Of a stretch of DNA of 64,000 nucleotides, positions 45,165-53,846 are shown one piece after another (position 1 is the first letter of the stretch; each line of letters opens with the position of its first letter). Location of the stretch: the NCBI GenBank assembly GCA_017464025.1, contig JAFUEI010000040.1, forward strand, positions 1-64,000. Reading direction: 5' to 3'. Source of the DNA: Paludibacteraceae bacterium. Its GTDB lineage: Bacteria; Bacteroidota; Bacteroidia; Bacteroidales; Paludibacteraceae. The notes under the pieces were generated by a model. The model did no database searches, was not told the DNA's origin, and saw nothing but the letters and a program-made list of their open reading frames with translations. A program made the translations under genes and the position numbers.

Positions 45165-47108
45165 TTACTTCACCTTGCGGGAAGCAAGGATGAAGTAAGC
45201 GATAAGAGCTGCGTATGCGGCTATACCGGCTATCTCCGCACCTGCGGAAGAAGCCCATTCGCTGAGCCACCAGTCAGCACCTGCGAAGCGGATTGCGGCC
45301 GACACGACACCCATCAGTGCACCGCCGGCAATGAAGCCGGAGGCGATGAGCGTGCCTTTATCCTGACGCTTCTGTGCCAGCTCCGGATTATTGCAGCGGC
45401 TCATCAGCCATGAGATAAAGCCGCCTACTACGAGCGGCGTATTCAGCTGCAAGGGAATGAACATACCTAAGGCAAAGGCCAGCACAGGCACACCTAACAG
45501 ATTGAGCAGCAAGGCCAGCACAGCGCCTACACCGTACAGCAGCCACGGAGCACCCTGCCCCATCATCAGCGGCTCTATGACGGCCGCCATCGCATTGGCC
45601 TGCGGAGCCACCAGGGCATTCTCACCGGCAAAGCCGTAGGTCTTGTTCAGAATGATGATGACACCTCCCACCGTAGCCGCCGAGACCAGAGTTCCCAGAA
45701 ACTTCCACGTCTCCTGCTTCTGCGGGGTGGTACCAATCCAATAGCCTATCTTTAGGTCGGTGATGAAGCCGCCTGCCATACTCAACGCCGTGCATACCAC
45801 GCCGCCTATCACCATGGCCCCCACCATACCGCTGGTACCTTTCAGACCGACAGCCACGAGCACCACCGATGCAATGATGAGGGTCATCAGCGTCATGCCG
45901 CTCACGGGGTTACTACCCACAATGGCGATGGCATTGGCCGCCACCGTCGTAAAGAGGAAGGCGATGACGGTTACTACCAGCCATGCAATAAGCGCCTGCC
46001 AGAAATTGTGAATCACGCCGAGCCAGAAGAAGACGAATACAATCAGCAGAGCGGCGCATACGGCTATCAGCAAGAAGCGCATAGAGAGGTCTTTCTGCGT
46101 CCGCACCGATGCTTCAGCCACTTGTCCCGCTTTGCCTTTCAGCTCACGGCCGGCCAGTCCTACAGCGCCCTTGATGACGCCCCACGACTTGACAATGCCT
46201 ATCACACCCGCCATAGCAATAGCGCCTATACCGATGTAGCGCGCGTAGTTGGAGAAGATCCACTGCGGGTCCATCTCGCTCAGCATCACGCTGTCCACGG
46301 TAGTCATACCCAGCAGAGGAATGAGAAACCACCACACGAAGAGCGAGCCGGCACAGATAATGGCGGCATATTTCAGACCCACGATATAGCCCAAGCCCAA
46401 CACCGCAGCACTGGTGTTGATGCTGAAGGTCAGCTTCCACTTGGCAGCCAGAGCCTCGCCCCAGCCTGTCATGCGCGTGGAAAGCTGCTCCGTCCAAAGT
46501 CCAAAGGTGGAGACAAGAAAGTCGTACAATCCGCCTATCGCCGCGGCCCAGATGAGCGGCTTGGCCTGACTGCCGCCCTGCTCGCCCGAGACGAGCACCT
46601 GCGTGGTGGCCGTAGCCTCGGGGAAGGGATACTGCCCGTGCATATCGCTCACAAAATACTTGCGGAAAGGTATCAAAAACAGAATGCCAAGGCAGCCGCC
46701 GAGCAGCGAAGCAAGAAACACCTGCATGAAGTTGACCGTAATGTCAGGATATTTGGCCTGCAGGATATACAAGGCGGGCAGGGTGAAGATGGCTCCGGCC
46801 ACGATGACACCCGACGATGCCCCTATCGACTGGATAATCACATTCTCTCCGAGGGCGTTTTTCCTGCGGGTGGCACTGCTCAGTCCTACAGCGATGATGG
46901 CTATCGGAATGGCAGCTTCGAACACCTGCCCGACCTTCAGCCCCAGATAGGCGGCTGCGGCAGAGAAGATGACTGCCATTATCACGCCCGTGATGACAGA
47001 GTAAGGCGTCACTTCGGGGAATTGCTTGTCGGCAGGCAGGATGGGTTTATACTGTTCGCCCGGCTTGAGCGGACGATTGGCATTTTCGGGAAGTTGTACA
47101 GAAGGCAT
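45165..47108 (-). CDS. OPT-family oligopeptide transporter
   Basis: A 647-residue membrane protein with about 15 helices. The start PYSVITGVIMAVIFSAAAAYLGLK is the OPT family opening; NVIIQSIGASSGVIVAGAIFTLPALYIL and the GGFITDLKIGYWIG loop are also characteristic. Bacterial members move peptides or metal chelates, and the substrate is not readable. The gene stands alone, converging on the GH53 gene and preceded by a GGAATTGAGG-type repeat. Confidence 0.93.
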   Translation of the reverse strand: MPSVQLPENANRPLKPGEQYKPILPADKQFPEVTPYSVITGVIMAVIFSAAAAYLGLKVGQVFEAAIPIAIIAVGLSSATRRKNALGENVIIQSIGASSGVIVAGAIFTLPALYILQAKYPDITVNFMQVFLASLLGGCLGILFLIPFRKYFVSDMHGQYPFPEATATTQVLVSGEQGGSQAKPLIWAAAIGGLYDFLVSTFGLWTEQLSTRMTGWGEALAAKWKLTFSINTSAAVLGLGYIVGLKYAAIICAGSLFVWWFLIPLLGMTTVDSVMLSEMDPQWIFSNYARYIGIGAIAMAGVIGIVKSWGVIKGAVGLAGRELKGKAGQVAEASVRTQKDLSMRFLLIAVCAALLIVFVFFWLGVIHNFWQALIAWLVVTVIAFLFTTVAANAIAIVGSNPVSGMTLMTLIIASVVLVAVGLKGTSGMVGAMVIGGVVCTALSMAGGFITDLKIGYWIGTTPQKQETWKFLGTLVSAATVGGVIIILNKTYGFAGENALVAPQANAMAAVIEPLMMGQGAPWLLYGVGAVLALLLNLLGVPVLAFALGMFIPLQLNTPLVVGGFISWLMSRCNNPELAQKRQDKGTLIASGFIAGGALMGVVSAAIRFAGADWWLSEWASSAGAEIAGIAAYAALIAYFILASRKVK

Positions 47109-47110
47109 AT

Positions 47111-47148
47111 ATTTGAGGAATTGAGGATTTGAGGACTTGATGAATTGG
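47111..47148. repeat. GGAATTGAGG-type simple repeat
   Basis: Repeats of TTTGAGGA/TTGAGGA with a period of about 9-10 bases between the OPT and nitrilase genes, the same family as 1984-2069. Confidence 0.7.
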
Positions 47149-47159
47149 TGATACGGGGG

Positions 47160-47939
47160 TTACGAATCTACAAATTCAAAGGGGTCGGCATCGCGCCAGA
47201 GGGGCAGTGTCTGACGGAAATGGCGGAGCGCCTCTAAGTCGAAGCGGGCGATGCGGGTGCCGGCCTCGTCGTCGGCAAAAGCAGCCAACGGCTTCAAGCG
47301 GGTATCGAGCGCCATACTATGGCCGTTGTAGTGCAGTCCGAGACCGTCGTCGCCCACGCGGTTGACAGCGCATACGTAGCATTGGTTCTCCGTAGCGCGA
47401 GCCGGCACCAGCGCATCCCAGTATTGGATGCGGCACTCCGGCCAGTTGGCGGTATAGAGCAGGATATCGTAGTCGTTGCCGCTGCGGTTGCGGCTCCAGA
47501 CAGGAAAGCGCAGGTCGTAGCACACCTGCAGGCAGAAGCGGCAGCCGCGAAAGGTAACCACTGGCCGCTGCGTGCCGGCAGTGAAGAACGACGCTTCGCC
47601 GCCGTGGGCATAGAGGTGGCGCTTGTCGGCATAGACGGCATTGCCGTCAGGCATGACAAAGAAACCGCGGTTATAGAGATTGCCCTCGTCAGCCGCCATG
47701 AAGGAGCCCGCAACAGCCAAGTCAAAGGTCTTGGCCCAGCGCAGCAAAGACTGCACGGTAAGTCCGTGCATGTCCTCCGCCAGTTCGGGGCGGTCGGTGC
47801 AGAAGCCGGTGGTGAACATCTCCGGCAATAGGGCCACATCCGCCTTTCCCTGCAATGCCTCTATCCGACGCTCTGTCAGACGCAGATTGGTATCTATGTC
47901 TCCCCAGTCGATGGGATATTGCAACAGGGCTATTCTCAT
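47160..47939 (-). CDS. Nitrilase-superfamily amidase, omega-amidase type
   Basis: A 259-residue carbon-nitrogen hydrolase. The Glu-Lys-Cys triad is in [22 protein letters not shown] and [16 protein letters not shown]. The sequence is closest in style to YafV-like omega-amidases, which deaminate 2-oxoglutaramate, but that specificity is inferred. Its start overlaps the floA stop by 4 bases. Confidence 0.9.
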   Translation of the reverse strand: MRIALLQYPIDWGDIDTNLRLTERRIEALQGKADVALLPEMFTTGFCTDRPELAEDMHGLTVQSLLRWAKTFDLAVAGSFMAADEGNLYNRGFFVMPDGNAVYADKRHLYAHGGEASFFTAGTQRPVVTFRGCRFCLQVCYDLRFPVWSRNRSGNDYDILLYTANWPECRIQYWDALVPARATENQCYVCAVNRVGDDGLGLHYNGHSMALDTRLKPLAAFADDEAGTRIARFDLEALRHFRQTLPLWRDADPFEFVDS

Positions 47940-48910
47940 TTCTTCTTGGAGCCGGCGGGCTTGGCGATTGCTTCGCGCATGTCGGTATCGGCATTGATAT
48001 TCTTCATGCGGTAGTAGTCCATGATGCCGAGGTTACCGCTCCGGAAGGCTTCGGCCATCGCCTTGGGCACTTCAGCTTCGGCCTCCACCACATGGGCGCG
48101 GGCCTCCTGGGCCTTGGCCTTCATCTCCTGCTCCACTGCCACGGCCATGGCACGGCGCTCTTCGGCTTTCGCCTGGGCAATGTTCTTATCGGCTTCCGCT
48201 TGGTCCATCTGCAACTGGGCACCGATGTTCTTGCCTACATCAATATCGGCAATGTCGATAGAGAGAATCTCAAAGGCCGTGCCTGCATCAAGACCTTTCT
48301 TGAGCACGAGTTTGCTGATGCTGTCGGGATTCTCCAGCACCGACTTGTGGGTATCGCTCGAGCCGATACTGCTCACGATGCCCTCGCCTACGCGGGCGAG
48401 CACCGTGTCTTCGCCCGCACCGCCTACCAGCTGCTTGATGTTGGCACGCACCGTGACGCGCGCCTTGGCGATGAGCTGGATACCGTCTTTGGCAACAGCC
48501 GTTACCGGCGGCGTGTCAATCACCTTGGGATTGACCGACATCTGCACCGCCTCGAAGACATCGCGGCCGGCAAGGTCGATAGCCGTAGCCATCTGGAAGC
48601 TGAGGTCAATGTTGGCCTTGTTGGCACTCACCAGCGCATGCACCACGCGCTCAATATGTCCTCCGGCCAGATAGTGAGCCTCCAGGCCGTCGCGCCTCAC
48701 ATCCTGCAGGCCCGCCTTGTGGGCTTCAATCATACAATCCACAATCCGGCGGGGCGGCACCTTGCGGATACGCATCAGGAAGAGTTGGACGAGCGAGATA
48801 TGCACGCCCGAGACGATGGCCGATATCCACAACAGAAACGGCACATAGTAGAGAAACAGGATGAAAAGGATGCCAATCAGAACAAGCATCACGATTTCGA
48901 AGATTGTCAT
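47936..48910 (-). CDS. floA: Flotillin-like protein FloA
   Basis: Organises functional membrane microdomains. The 324-residue protein has one N-terminal hairpin membrane segment ([25 protein letters not shown], given here as family-typical), the motif [15 protein letters not shown], an SPFH-like domain, and a long Glu/Ala-rich coiled coil ([20 protein letters not shown]). These are the features of YqfA/FloA. It follows nfeD by 26 bases, the usual pairing. Confidence 0.94.
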   Translation of the reverse strand: MTIFEIVMLVLIGILFILFLYYVPFLLWISAIVSGVHISLVQLFLMRIRKVPPRRIVDCMIEAHKAGLQDVRRDGLEAHYLAGGHIERVVHALVSANKANIDLSFQMATAIDLAGRDVFEAVQMSVNPKVIDTPPVTAVAKDGIQLIAKARVTVRANIKQLVGGAGEDTVLARVGEGIVSSIGSSDTHKSVLENPDSISKLVLKKGLDAGTAFEILSIDIADIDVGKNIGAQLQMDQAEADKNIAQAKAEERRAMAVAVEQEMKAKAQEARAHVVEAEAEVPKAMAEAFRSGNLGIMDYYRMKNINADTDMREAIAKPAGSKKK

Positions 48911-48936
48911 AACATCGGAAGATTTGGTTGATTATT

Positions 48937-49404
48937 TTATGAGATTGTTTTCACAACGACCGTATTGCCTTCCAAGCGCACCACCTCCACGGGCGTGTTC
49001 TCGCCGATGAAGGCTTCGGCACTCTTGGCTTCCGCCTCCGTGCTGCCGATACGCACTTTGCCCATCGGCGCCAGACGGCTGAGGGTCACGCCCTTGTCGC
49101 CGGCCTGTAGGCCGGAAGCGGCGAGCAGGTCCACCCTGCCATCGATATTCTTGCGCAGGGCCATCTTGTCGAGCGCACGGCTGCGCAGAAAGATATAGAC
49201 TGCCACGGCACAGAGCATCACCGATGCACAGAGGGCGATATGCCCGGCCAAAGGCCCGATATACCAGTAGGCACAGAACACGCCGCCGGCCACGGCTGCG
49301 AGCCCCGCAATGCCGGCCACGCCGAAACCCGGAATAAGAAACAACTCGGCGACTAACAGAGCCACGCCGACAAGAAGCAGAATAACAACAAGGAGGATAT
49401 TCAT
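48937..49404 (-). CDS. NfeD-family membrane protein
   Basis: A 155-residue partner of flotillins. It has membrane segments at the N-terminus (ILLVVILLLVGVALLVAELFLIPGFG, with the family LFLIPGFGVAGI) and a soluble OB-fold at about 95-155 (GDKGVTLSRLAPMGKVRIG, VEVVRLEGNTVVV). ATG at 49404 is chosen because the frame continues upstream through its own promoter. It is the short NfeD form without the protease domain. Confidence 0.92.
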   Translation of the reverse strand: MNILLVVILLLVGVALLVAELFLIPGFGVAGIAGLAAVAGGVFCAYWYIGPLAGHIALCASVMLCAVAVYIFLRSRALDKMALRKNIDGRVDLLAASGLQAGDKGVTLSRLAPMGKVRIGSTEAEAKSAEAFIGENTPVEVVRLEGNTVVVKTIS

Positions 49405-49425
49405 AGCCGTAAAGATTTGTGTGTG

Positions 49426-49456
49426 CAAAGGTAATGCAAGTTTTCCAAATAAGCAA
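49426..49456 (-). promoter_or_regulatory. Promoter of nfeD-floA
   Basis: On the minus strand TTG (49456-49454), 20 bases, TACCTTTG (49433-49426), 22 bases before the start. Confidence 0.8.
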
Positions 49457-49629
49457 ACCCCCGGGCCGGAAAAGCGTCCGTTTTCCGCATTTGTGCCGAC
49501 TACGCCCCAGCCGAATTTCGGACTCTTCGTCACCTGCACCTTGTACCAGCCGCGAGGGATGCAGCCTTTCGGCTGAAGAGCATTGCCGCGAAGCGAAGTC
49601 AGAATGTCAATTGGTTTTACTACTGCCAT
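49440..49629 (-). pseudogene. Possible gene fragment upstream of nfeD
   Basis: From ATG 49629 the minus strand reads MAVVKPIDILTSLRG, GCIPRGWYKVQVTKSP and KFGWGVVGTNAENGRF with ordinary codon use, then runs without a stop through the nfeD promoter into nfeD. About 60 residues look protein-like and I do not recognise them. A truncated gene whose 3' end was replaced by the nfeD promoter region is my preferred reading; a chance frame is possible. Confidence 0.35.
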
Positions 49630-49859
49630 AGTCTTGCCGTTTTGGTTTGTTTATGGGCCTCCTCCCCGAGTCATTCAAGGTCGGGTCGTCGCCGCTCTGC
49701 ACCGCGAAGGCCCCCGCCCCTCCCTCGCAGAAAACATCGCAGCGCCAACCGCCGTATGGTTGACGCTGCAAAATTACTACTTTACGGCCCGTTTTGTTGG
49801 TCATTTTCGCCCACTTGTTGCCGTTGTTAATATACATCCCTGATTAGCAAGTATTTCCT
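49630..49859. other. Spacer before the repeat island
   Basis: No supported ORF. On the minus strand TAATTTTG (49776-49769) followed by a stem GCAGCGTCAACC/GGTTGGCGCTGC (loop ATACGGC) could be a promoter and transcript start leading toward the fragment at 49629. No TTG lies at the -33 distance. Confidence 0.4.
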
Positions 49860-49995
49860 TACAGCAATCCTCTCCCTATAGCAATCTTTACCCGACAGCA
49901 ATCCTTATCCTATAGCAATCTTTACCCGACAGCAATCCTCTCCCGACCGCAATCCCTATCCGATAGCAATCCTTGCCCTACAGCAATCCTCTCCC
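49860..49995. repeat. Eight-unit 17-bp tandem array
   Basis: Eight contiguous units of exactly 17 bp, consensus KAYAGCAATCCTYTCCC, starting at 49860, 49877, 49894, 49911, 49928, 49945, 49962 and 49979. Units 2 and 4 are identical, as are units 1 and 8. The AGCAATC core is intact in seven units and changed to CGCAATC in unit 6. There are no spacers, so this is not a CRISPR array. Confidence 0.95.
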
Positions 49996-50072
49996 GACCG
50001 GATGGCTTTCTTCTTTTCGTCGGGATTGAATCCCGACATGCAGTCTTCCCTCTTCCTGCGCGAAGACGACCT

Positions 50073-50231
50073 ATGCTGCCCGCTGACATCCTCACCCGCT
50101 TCATCGCCGCTGCCGGCGGATTCTTTGATGCACATCCTGCTCTCGCACGCATCCTGCTCGCCGGCGCCATCGCCGCAGTGTGGCTCCTCGGTATCGCCCT
50201 CGACCGACACGCACACCGCCGCCCCCGATGA
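50073..50231 (+). CDS. Possible 52-residue membrane protein
   Basis: ATG at 50073 to TGA at 50229-50231. The product begins MLPADILTRFIAAAGGFFD and has one strong hydrophobic helix (ARILLAGAIAAVWLLGIAL) followed by DRHAHRRPR, a positive end that predicts the C-terminus inside. Codon third positions are G/C-rich like real genes here. There is no recognised promoter or ribosome site, so I rate it as possible only. It is the only protein-like frame in the repeat island. Confidence 0.4.
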   Translation: MLPADILTRFIAAAGGFFDAHPALARILLAGAIAAVWLLGIALDRHAHRRPR

Positions 50232-50274
50232 CGCCAATCCCGCATGACAATGCCCCAACTCCTCACCCCCCCCC

Positions 50275-50309
50275 TTTTTCGCTTTTTCGCATTTTCGCAT
50301 TTTCGCATA
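50275..50309. repeat. TTTTCGCA repeat, first direct copy
   Basis: Four TTTTTCGC/TTTTCGCA words in a row preceded by CCTCACC. The same arrangement recurs at 50581-50607, also after CCTCACC. Confidence 0.8.
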
Positions 50310-50514
50310 CAACAAACCCTCACGCGGGAATATATTATAAATAATATAATATATATATTATATCTAATATAACTCTTACCTCCCCTGAAACCCTCCAAAA
50401 TTTCGTCTCGCAATACCCCGTTTTTTGACACCCTGACACCCGAAAATGAAGCACTCGCATGCCATTTTTCTGCATCCGAGCGCCGTTTTCTGAAAATACA
50501 CCACCACATTTTTA

Positions 50515-50607
50515 TATGCGAAAATGCGAAGATGCGAAAATGTCTCCTCCGAAACCTTGCCCAACCCATGTCCTCACCACTTTTTCGCATTTTCGCATTT
50601 TCGCATA
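50515..50607. repeat. 26-bp inverted repeat of TTTTCGCA words
   Basis: Arms 50515-50540 and 50582-50607 are complementary with one mismatch, spacer 41 bases. The right arm also matches the direct copy at 50275-50309. A long stem could form in either strand. Confidence 0.85.
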
Positions 50608-50778
50608 TCCTGCATATCCCTGTCACTGTCACGCTCTCCCCGTACTCCCCCGTCTCGCCCACTATGCTCCCGCCGTTCACCATTGCCCCATCCCCCTCAT
50701 TCCGTAGTTCTGCGGGTCTCCACCGGAGACCCGCTTCGTCGAGGCGTGCTATAACCGGAGTACCGGGCGTACCCCCCC

Positions 50779-50821
50779 AAAAAAAAACACAAGCACCGCG
50801 CTGACAGTCAGCACAGTGCTT
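50779..50821 (-). terminator. Terminator of the small lipoprotein gene
   Basis: On the minus strand a stem (AAGCAC/GTGCTT outer, GCTGAC/GTCAGC inner) is followed by nine Ts and a G-run. The core AGCAnnGCGCTGA/TCAGCnCAGTGCT is shared with the hairpin at 40147-40189. Confidence 0.85.
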
Positions 50822-50857
50822 TCTAATTGGTAATGGCAAAACGCCAGATGTATCTCG

Positions 50858-51133
50858 TCAGATTTTCACGCTACCGCCGGTGCAGTCGTCCTTCGACTTG
50901 GTGATGTCTTTCGACATAGTAACCTTGACACCGTCGCCCAGATACTTTTGAGCATCCTCAATAGACTTTTTGTGAGTTTCAGCCTCATCGGCATCGTTGC
51001 AATAATAGTAAGCGGTGGCAACTTCTTTGCCATCAAGCGATACAGAATACTTGTAGCAGCCTGCGCCCGAGTTGCAGGAAGCCATCATGCCTGCTGTCAG
51101 CACAACAGCGACAGCCAGAATAAATTTCTTCAT
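50858..51133 (-). CDS. Small cysteine-rich lipoprotein
   Basis: A 91-residue protein with lipobox MMASC (Cys20) after a short hydrophobic signal. The mature domain (YKYSVSLDGKEVATAYYYC to DDCTGGSVKI) has three more cysteines. Function unknown. It has its own promoter and terminator, so it is a monocistronic gene despite its size. Confidence 0.8.
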   Translation of the reverse strand: MKKFILAVAVVLTAGMMASCNSGAGCYKYSVSLDGKEVATAYYYCNDADEAETHKKSIEDAQKYLGDGVKVTMSKDITKSKDDCTGGSVKI

Positions 51134-51193
51134 AAAACTGCAGTTTTAATGTTTAATGTTTGATTGGATTGATTTCTCTTGGGAAACCGGGTG

Positions 51194-51224
51194 CAAAATT
51201 ACAAAAAAAATACCACACGAACAA
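51194..51224 (-). promoter_or_regulatory. Promoter of the small lipoprotein gene
   Basis: On the minus strand TTG (51224-51222), 20 bases, TAATTTTG (51201-51194), about 60 bases before the start. Confidence 0.8.
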
Positions 51225-51242
51225 TTCTTTTGCTCAAGGACG

Positions 51243-53171
51243 CTACCGTATTCCCACATCGGACACTCTATGAGCATCCTGGAACACCACTCCCCCCTGC
51301 TGCAAATCAATGAGCACGCCTGCCGTACCCGTTTCAGCAGCCGTTTCCTTGAATAATGAGCGCTGCCGCTCACTCATACAACCCAGCAGGAGCACTGTAT
51401 CCGCCTTTATCTTCAGGGCCTCCGCCGCCACTCTTCCGCCACGGGCCCCGCACAACAGGACATCACAGGAAAGCGGTTCTGACAGCCGCCGGCCGGCAAA
51501 CAGACTGTCGCGTACAAGCAGGAAAGAGCGTCCGGCATAGTGCCACGACGCCGAACAATCCGTCAACGGCAGCACTTCCGGCCGGCACAACATCTGCTGG
51601 CGGCGGTAAGGTTCTGTGACCCGCACGGCATCGGCCACGCTGTCTGTCAGCAACAGACAACGGCGCCCTTGCCGGTGGAGAAGTACAACGGAGTGCGGCG
51701 TATTATAGACCAACAGCCGGTCGGTATGCGCCACCTCATGCAGGCGGGCAACATGCAGACCGGCAAAACAGCCAAGCGTCAGCACACAGGCAACCAGCCA
51801 GGGCCACCGCCAGCGCACCAACCATACCACCAGCAGAAGCACTGCTGCCCCCAACGCCAACAGCATAGGCCATGTCAGGGAGAAGACAGCCACTGAATGA
51901 GGCAGAGATTCCACCCATTGTACAAACGTATTCAGCCCGAGCATCTGCTTATCCAACAGCCAGGCCAGTTTGCCGGAGAGCCATGGCAGAGGCGTGCAGA
52001 GCAGGAAGAATAGGGCGGTATAGACAATGATTGAGGCCGCCGGAACGACCACCAGATTGGTGAGGGCAAACCATACGGAGAACTGCCGGAAATACCAGAG
52101 CGTAAGCGGCAACGTTGCCAGTTGGGCGGCTACCGACATACACAGCAACTGCCACACGCGGCGCAGTAGACGGTTGCGCAACGGCAGCAGTTTCTGCAAA
52201 CGCGGTGTAAAGAAGACGATACCGAGGACAGCGGCATAGCTGAGCTGGAAACTCACCGAAAAGAGCGAAAGGGGCGAAACCGCCAACGTAAGGAAAGCCG
52301 AAGCACAGATGATATTGTACGAATCGGCCTCACGGTCAACCAACGGAGCGACAGAGAAGAGCGAGAGCATCAGGGCCGCCCGTACCACGCTGGGAGACAG
52401 CCCTGTAAGGAAGGCATACAGCCAAAGCATGACAACAGTCATCAGTGCATTGAACACTTTCCTGCGATGCTGCCCGTAAAGGACAGGAAGAAGGCCGAAG
52501 CCCGTCAGCAACCACATCAAGGCACCCCATACTACGCCTGTATGCAGTCCGCTCACGGCCAGCACATGCATGGCGCCAGCCGCCGCGAACGACCGCCGCG
52601 TCTGTGCATCCAATCCGCTACGTTCGCCCAAAGCGAGTGCGGACAACACGGCCAGATTGCGGCCGCTGATGCCGCTATCGGAAAAATGGCGCTGCAAAGC
52701 CGTCTGCCAGCGCTCCGCCACCGCCCGCGGATGCCACAGCGTGGTATGCTCCACCCACAGCCACCGGCCGGATGCCACATAGGCGGTGCCTGCTATACCC
52801 TGCCGCCGGAGCCACGTGTCATAATCGAACTCGCACGGATTGCCGCGGTTAGCCCTGCCAGGACGGATGCGGGCAACCACAACATCACCCTGCTGCAACT
52901 GTTCGCTCAAGGAGTCGCGGGCAAAACTAAACTGCAAGCGGAGTCCTGCAAGCGAGGCGCAGGCACTATCGGTCAAGGACAGCACACGCCCTTGTGCCTG
53001 CAGCGTATGAGGATGCTGCTCCGGCACCGTAAGCAGCAGTACACGCGCCGTAAACGGGGCAGAAGGGAGCACTTCCTTCGCGTCAGGCCGGCAGAGGGCA
53101 TACCATACAAGTATTGCTGCCACCAGCGGCAGCAGCAATACCAGAAAAGGCCGTTTGAGCAAAACTTTCAC
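51243..53171 (-). CDS. comEC: ComEC/Rec2-family DNA uptake channel
   Basis: An inner-membrane channel for single-stranded DNA in natural transformation. The 642-residue protein starts with two hydrophobic segments, has an OB-like domain (GDVVVARIRPGRANRGNPCEFDY), and a Competence core of about eight helices with VLAVSGLHTGVVWGALM and GLSPSVVRAALMLSLF. The C-terminal region is only a remnant of the beta-lactamase-like domain, as in other Bacteroidetes ComEC proteins. It overlaps rpe by 4 bases in an aspA-rpe-comEC run. Confidence 0.92.
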   Translation of the reverse strand: MKVLLKRPFLVLLLPLVAAILVWYALCRPDAKEVLPSAPFTARVLLLTVPEQHPHTLQAQGRVLSLTDSACASLAGLRLQFSFARDSLSEQLQQGDVVVARIRPGRANRGNPCEFDYDTWLRRQGIAGTAYVASGRWLWVEHTTLWHPRAVAERWQTALQRHFSDSGISGRNLAVLSALALGERSGLDAQTRRSFAAAGAMHVLAVSGLHTGVVWGALMWLLTGFGLLPVLYGQHRRKVFNALMTVVMLWLYAFLTGLSPSVVRAALMLSLFSVAPLVDREADSYNIICASAFLTLAVSPLSLFSVSFQLSYAAVLGIVFFTPRLQKLLPLRNRLLRRVWQLLCMSVAAQLATLPLTLWYFRQFSVWFALTNLVVVPAASIIVYTALFFLLCTPLPWLSGKLAWLLDKQMLGLNTFVQWVESLPHSVAVFSLTWPMLLALGAAVLLLVVWLVRWRWPWLVACVLTLGCFAGLHVARLHEVAHTDRLLVYNTPHSVVLLHRQGRRCLLLTDSVADAVRVTEPYRRQQMLCRPEVLPLTDCSASWHYAGRSFLLVRDSLFAGRRLSEPLSCDVLLCGARGGRVAAEALKIKADTVLLLGCMSERQRSLFKETAAETGTAGVLIDLQQGGVVFQDAHRVSDVGIR

Positions 53172-53830
53172 CCGGCTATGCCTTTGAGTTTCAATATCGC
53201 TTGTTCTGGGTCGGAAGAATGGAATACGGAACTGCCCGCCACCAGTGCGTCAGCGCCCGCCTCGAAAAGCAACGGTGCGTTCTGTGCGTTCACGCCTCCG
53301 TCCACCTCTATCAGGGTGGTGAGACCCTGCCGGTCAATCTGCTGACGAACGAAACGCACTTTCTGATAAGTGTCTTCGATAAAGCGCTGTCCGCCAAAAC
53401 CGGCGAAGACCGACATAAGGAGCACCATATCCACTTCGCCTAACCACGGGAGGAGACGCCCGACGGCTATATCGGGATTGACGGTGAGACAGGTGCGGCA
53501 GCCTTTGGCACGTATAAGCTGCAACGCCGGCCGCGGGTCGTCAACCGCTTCCAGATGGAAGCCCACGCTCCAGGCGCCTGCATCGGCAAAACGCTCCACA
53601 TAGCGCTCCGGGTGCGTAATCATCAGATGCACATCCAGCGGCTTCGAGGACTCACGGCGGAGCACTTCCATGACAGGGAAGCCGAAAGAGATGTTGGGGA
53701 CAAACACTCCGTCCATCACATCCACATGCAACCACTCGGCCGCACTGCGGTTGATCATCTGCACGTCACGACTCAGATGCCCGAAGTCGGCGGCCAGAAC
53801 GGAAGGCGATATGATACGGTTGCTGCCCAT
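53168..53830 (-). CDS. rpe: Ribulose-phosphate 3-epimerase
   Basis: Interconverts ribulose-5-phosphate and xylulose-5-phosphate in the pentose phosphate pathway. The 220-residue TIM barrel has SPSVLAADFGHLSRDV, HVDVMDGVFVPNISFG (metal-binding His/Asp), DVHLMITHPERYV, VLLMSVFAGFGGQRFIE and EVDGGVNAQN. It sits between aspA (16 bases) and comEC (overlap). Confidence 0.96.
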   Translation of the reverse strand: MGSNRIISPSVLAADFGHLSRDVQMINRSAAEWLHVDVMDGVFVPNISFGFPVMEVLRRESSKPLDVHLMITHPERYVERFADAGAWSVGFHLEAVDDPRPALQLIRAKGCRTCLTVNPDIAVGRLLPWLGEVDMVLLMSVFAGFGGQRFIEDTYQKVRFVRQQIDRQGLTTLIEVDGGVNAQNAPLLFEAGADALVAGSSVFHSSDPEQAILKLKGIAG

Positions 53831-53846
53831 GCTATGCTCTTGCTAT

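Larger units (their letters stand above)
50232..50857. other. Repeat-rich, gene-free island
   Basis: Contains TTTTCGCA words in direct and inverted copies, an AT-only tract at about 50331-50371, and C-rich stretches. The long minus-strand frame covering it is built from the tandem array and repeats and is not credible as a gene. The last 80 bases hold the terminator of the next minus-strand gene. Confidence 0.65.

Noticed and set aside
46008..47132. 374-codon plus-strand frame over the OPT gene
   Set aside because: Antisense shadow; the minus-strand frame has a clear OPT family sequence.
49860..49995. CRISPR array
   Set aside because: Units are contiguous with no unique spacers and no cas genes are nearby.
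49922..50839. 305-codon minus-strand frame across the repeat island
   Set aside because: Much of it translates the 17-bp array and TTTTCGCA repeats (RIAVGQGLL-like units); 17 is not a multiple of 3, so the peptide repeat is an artefact.
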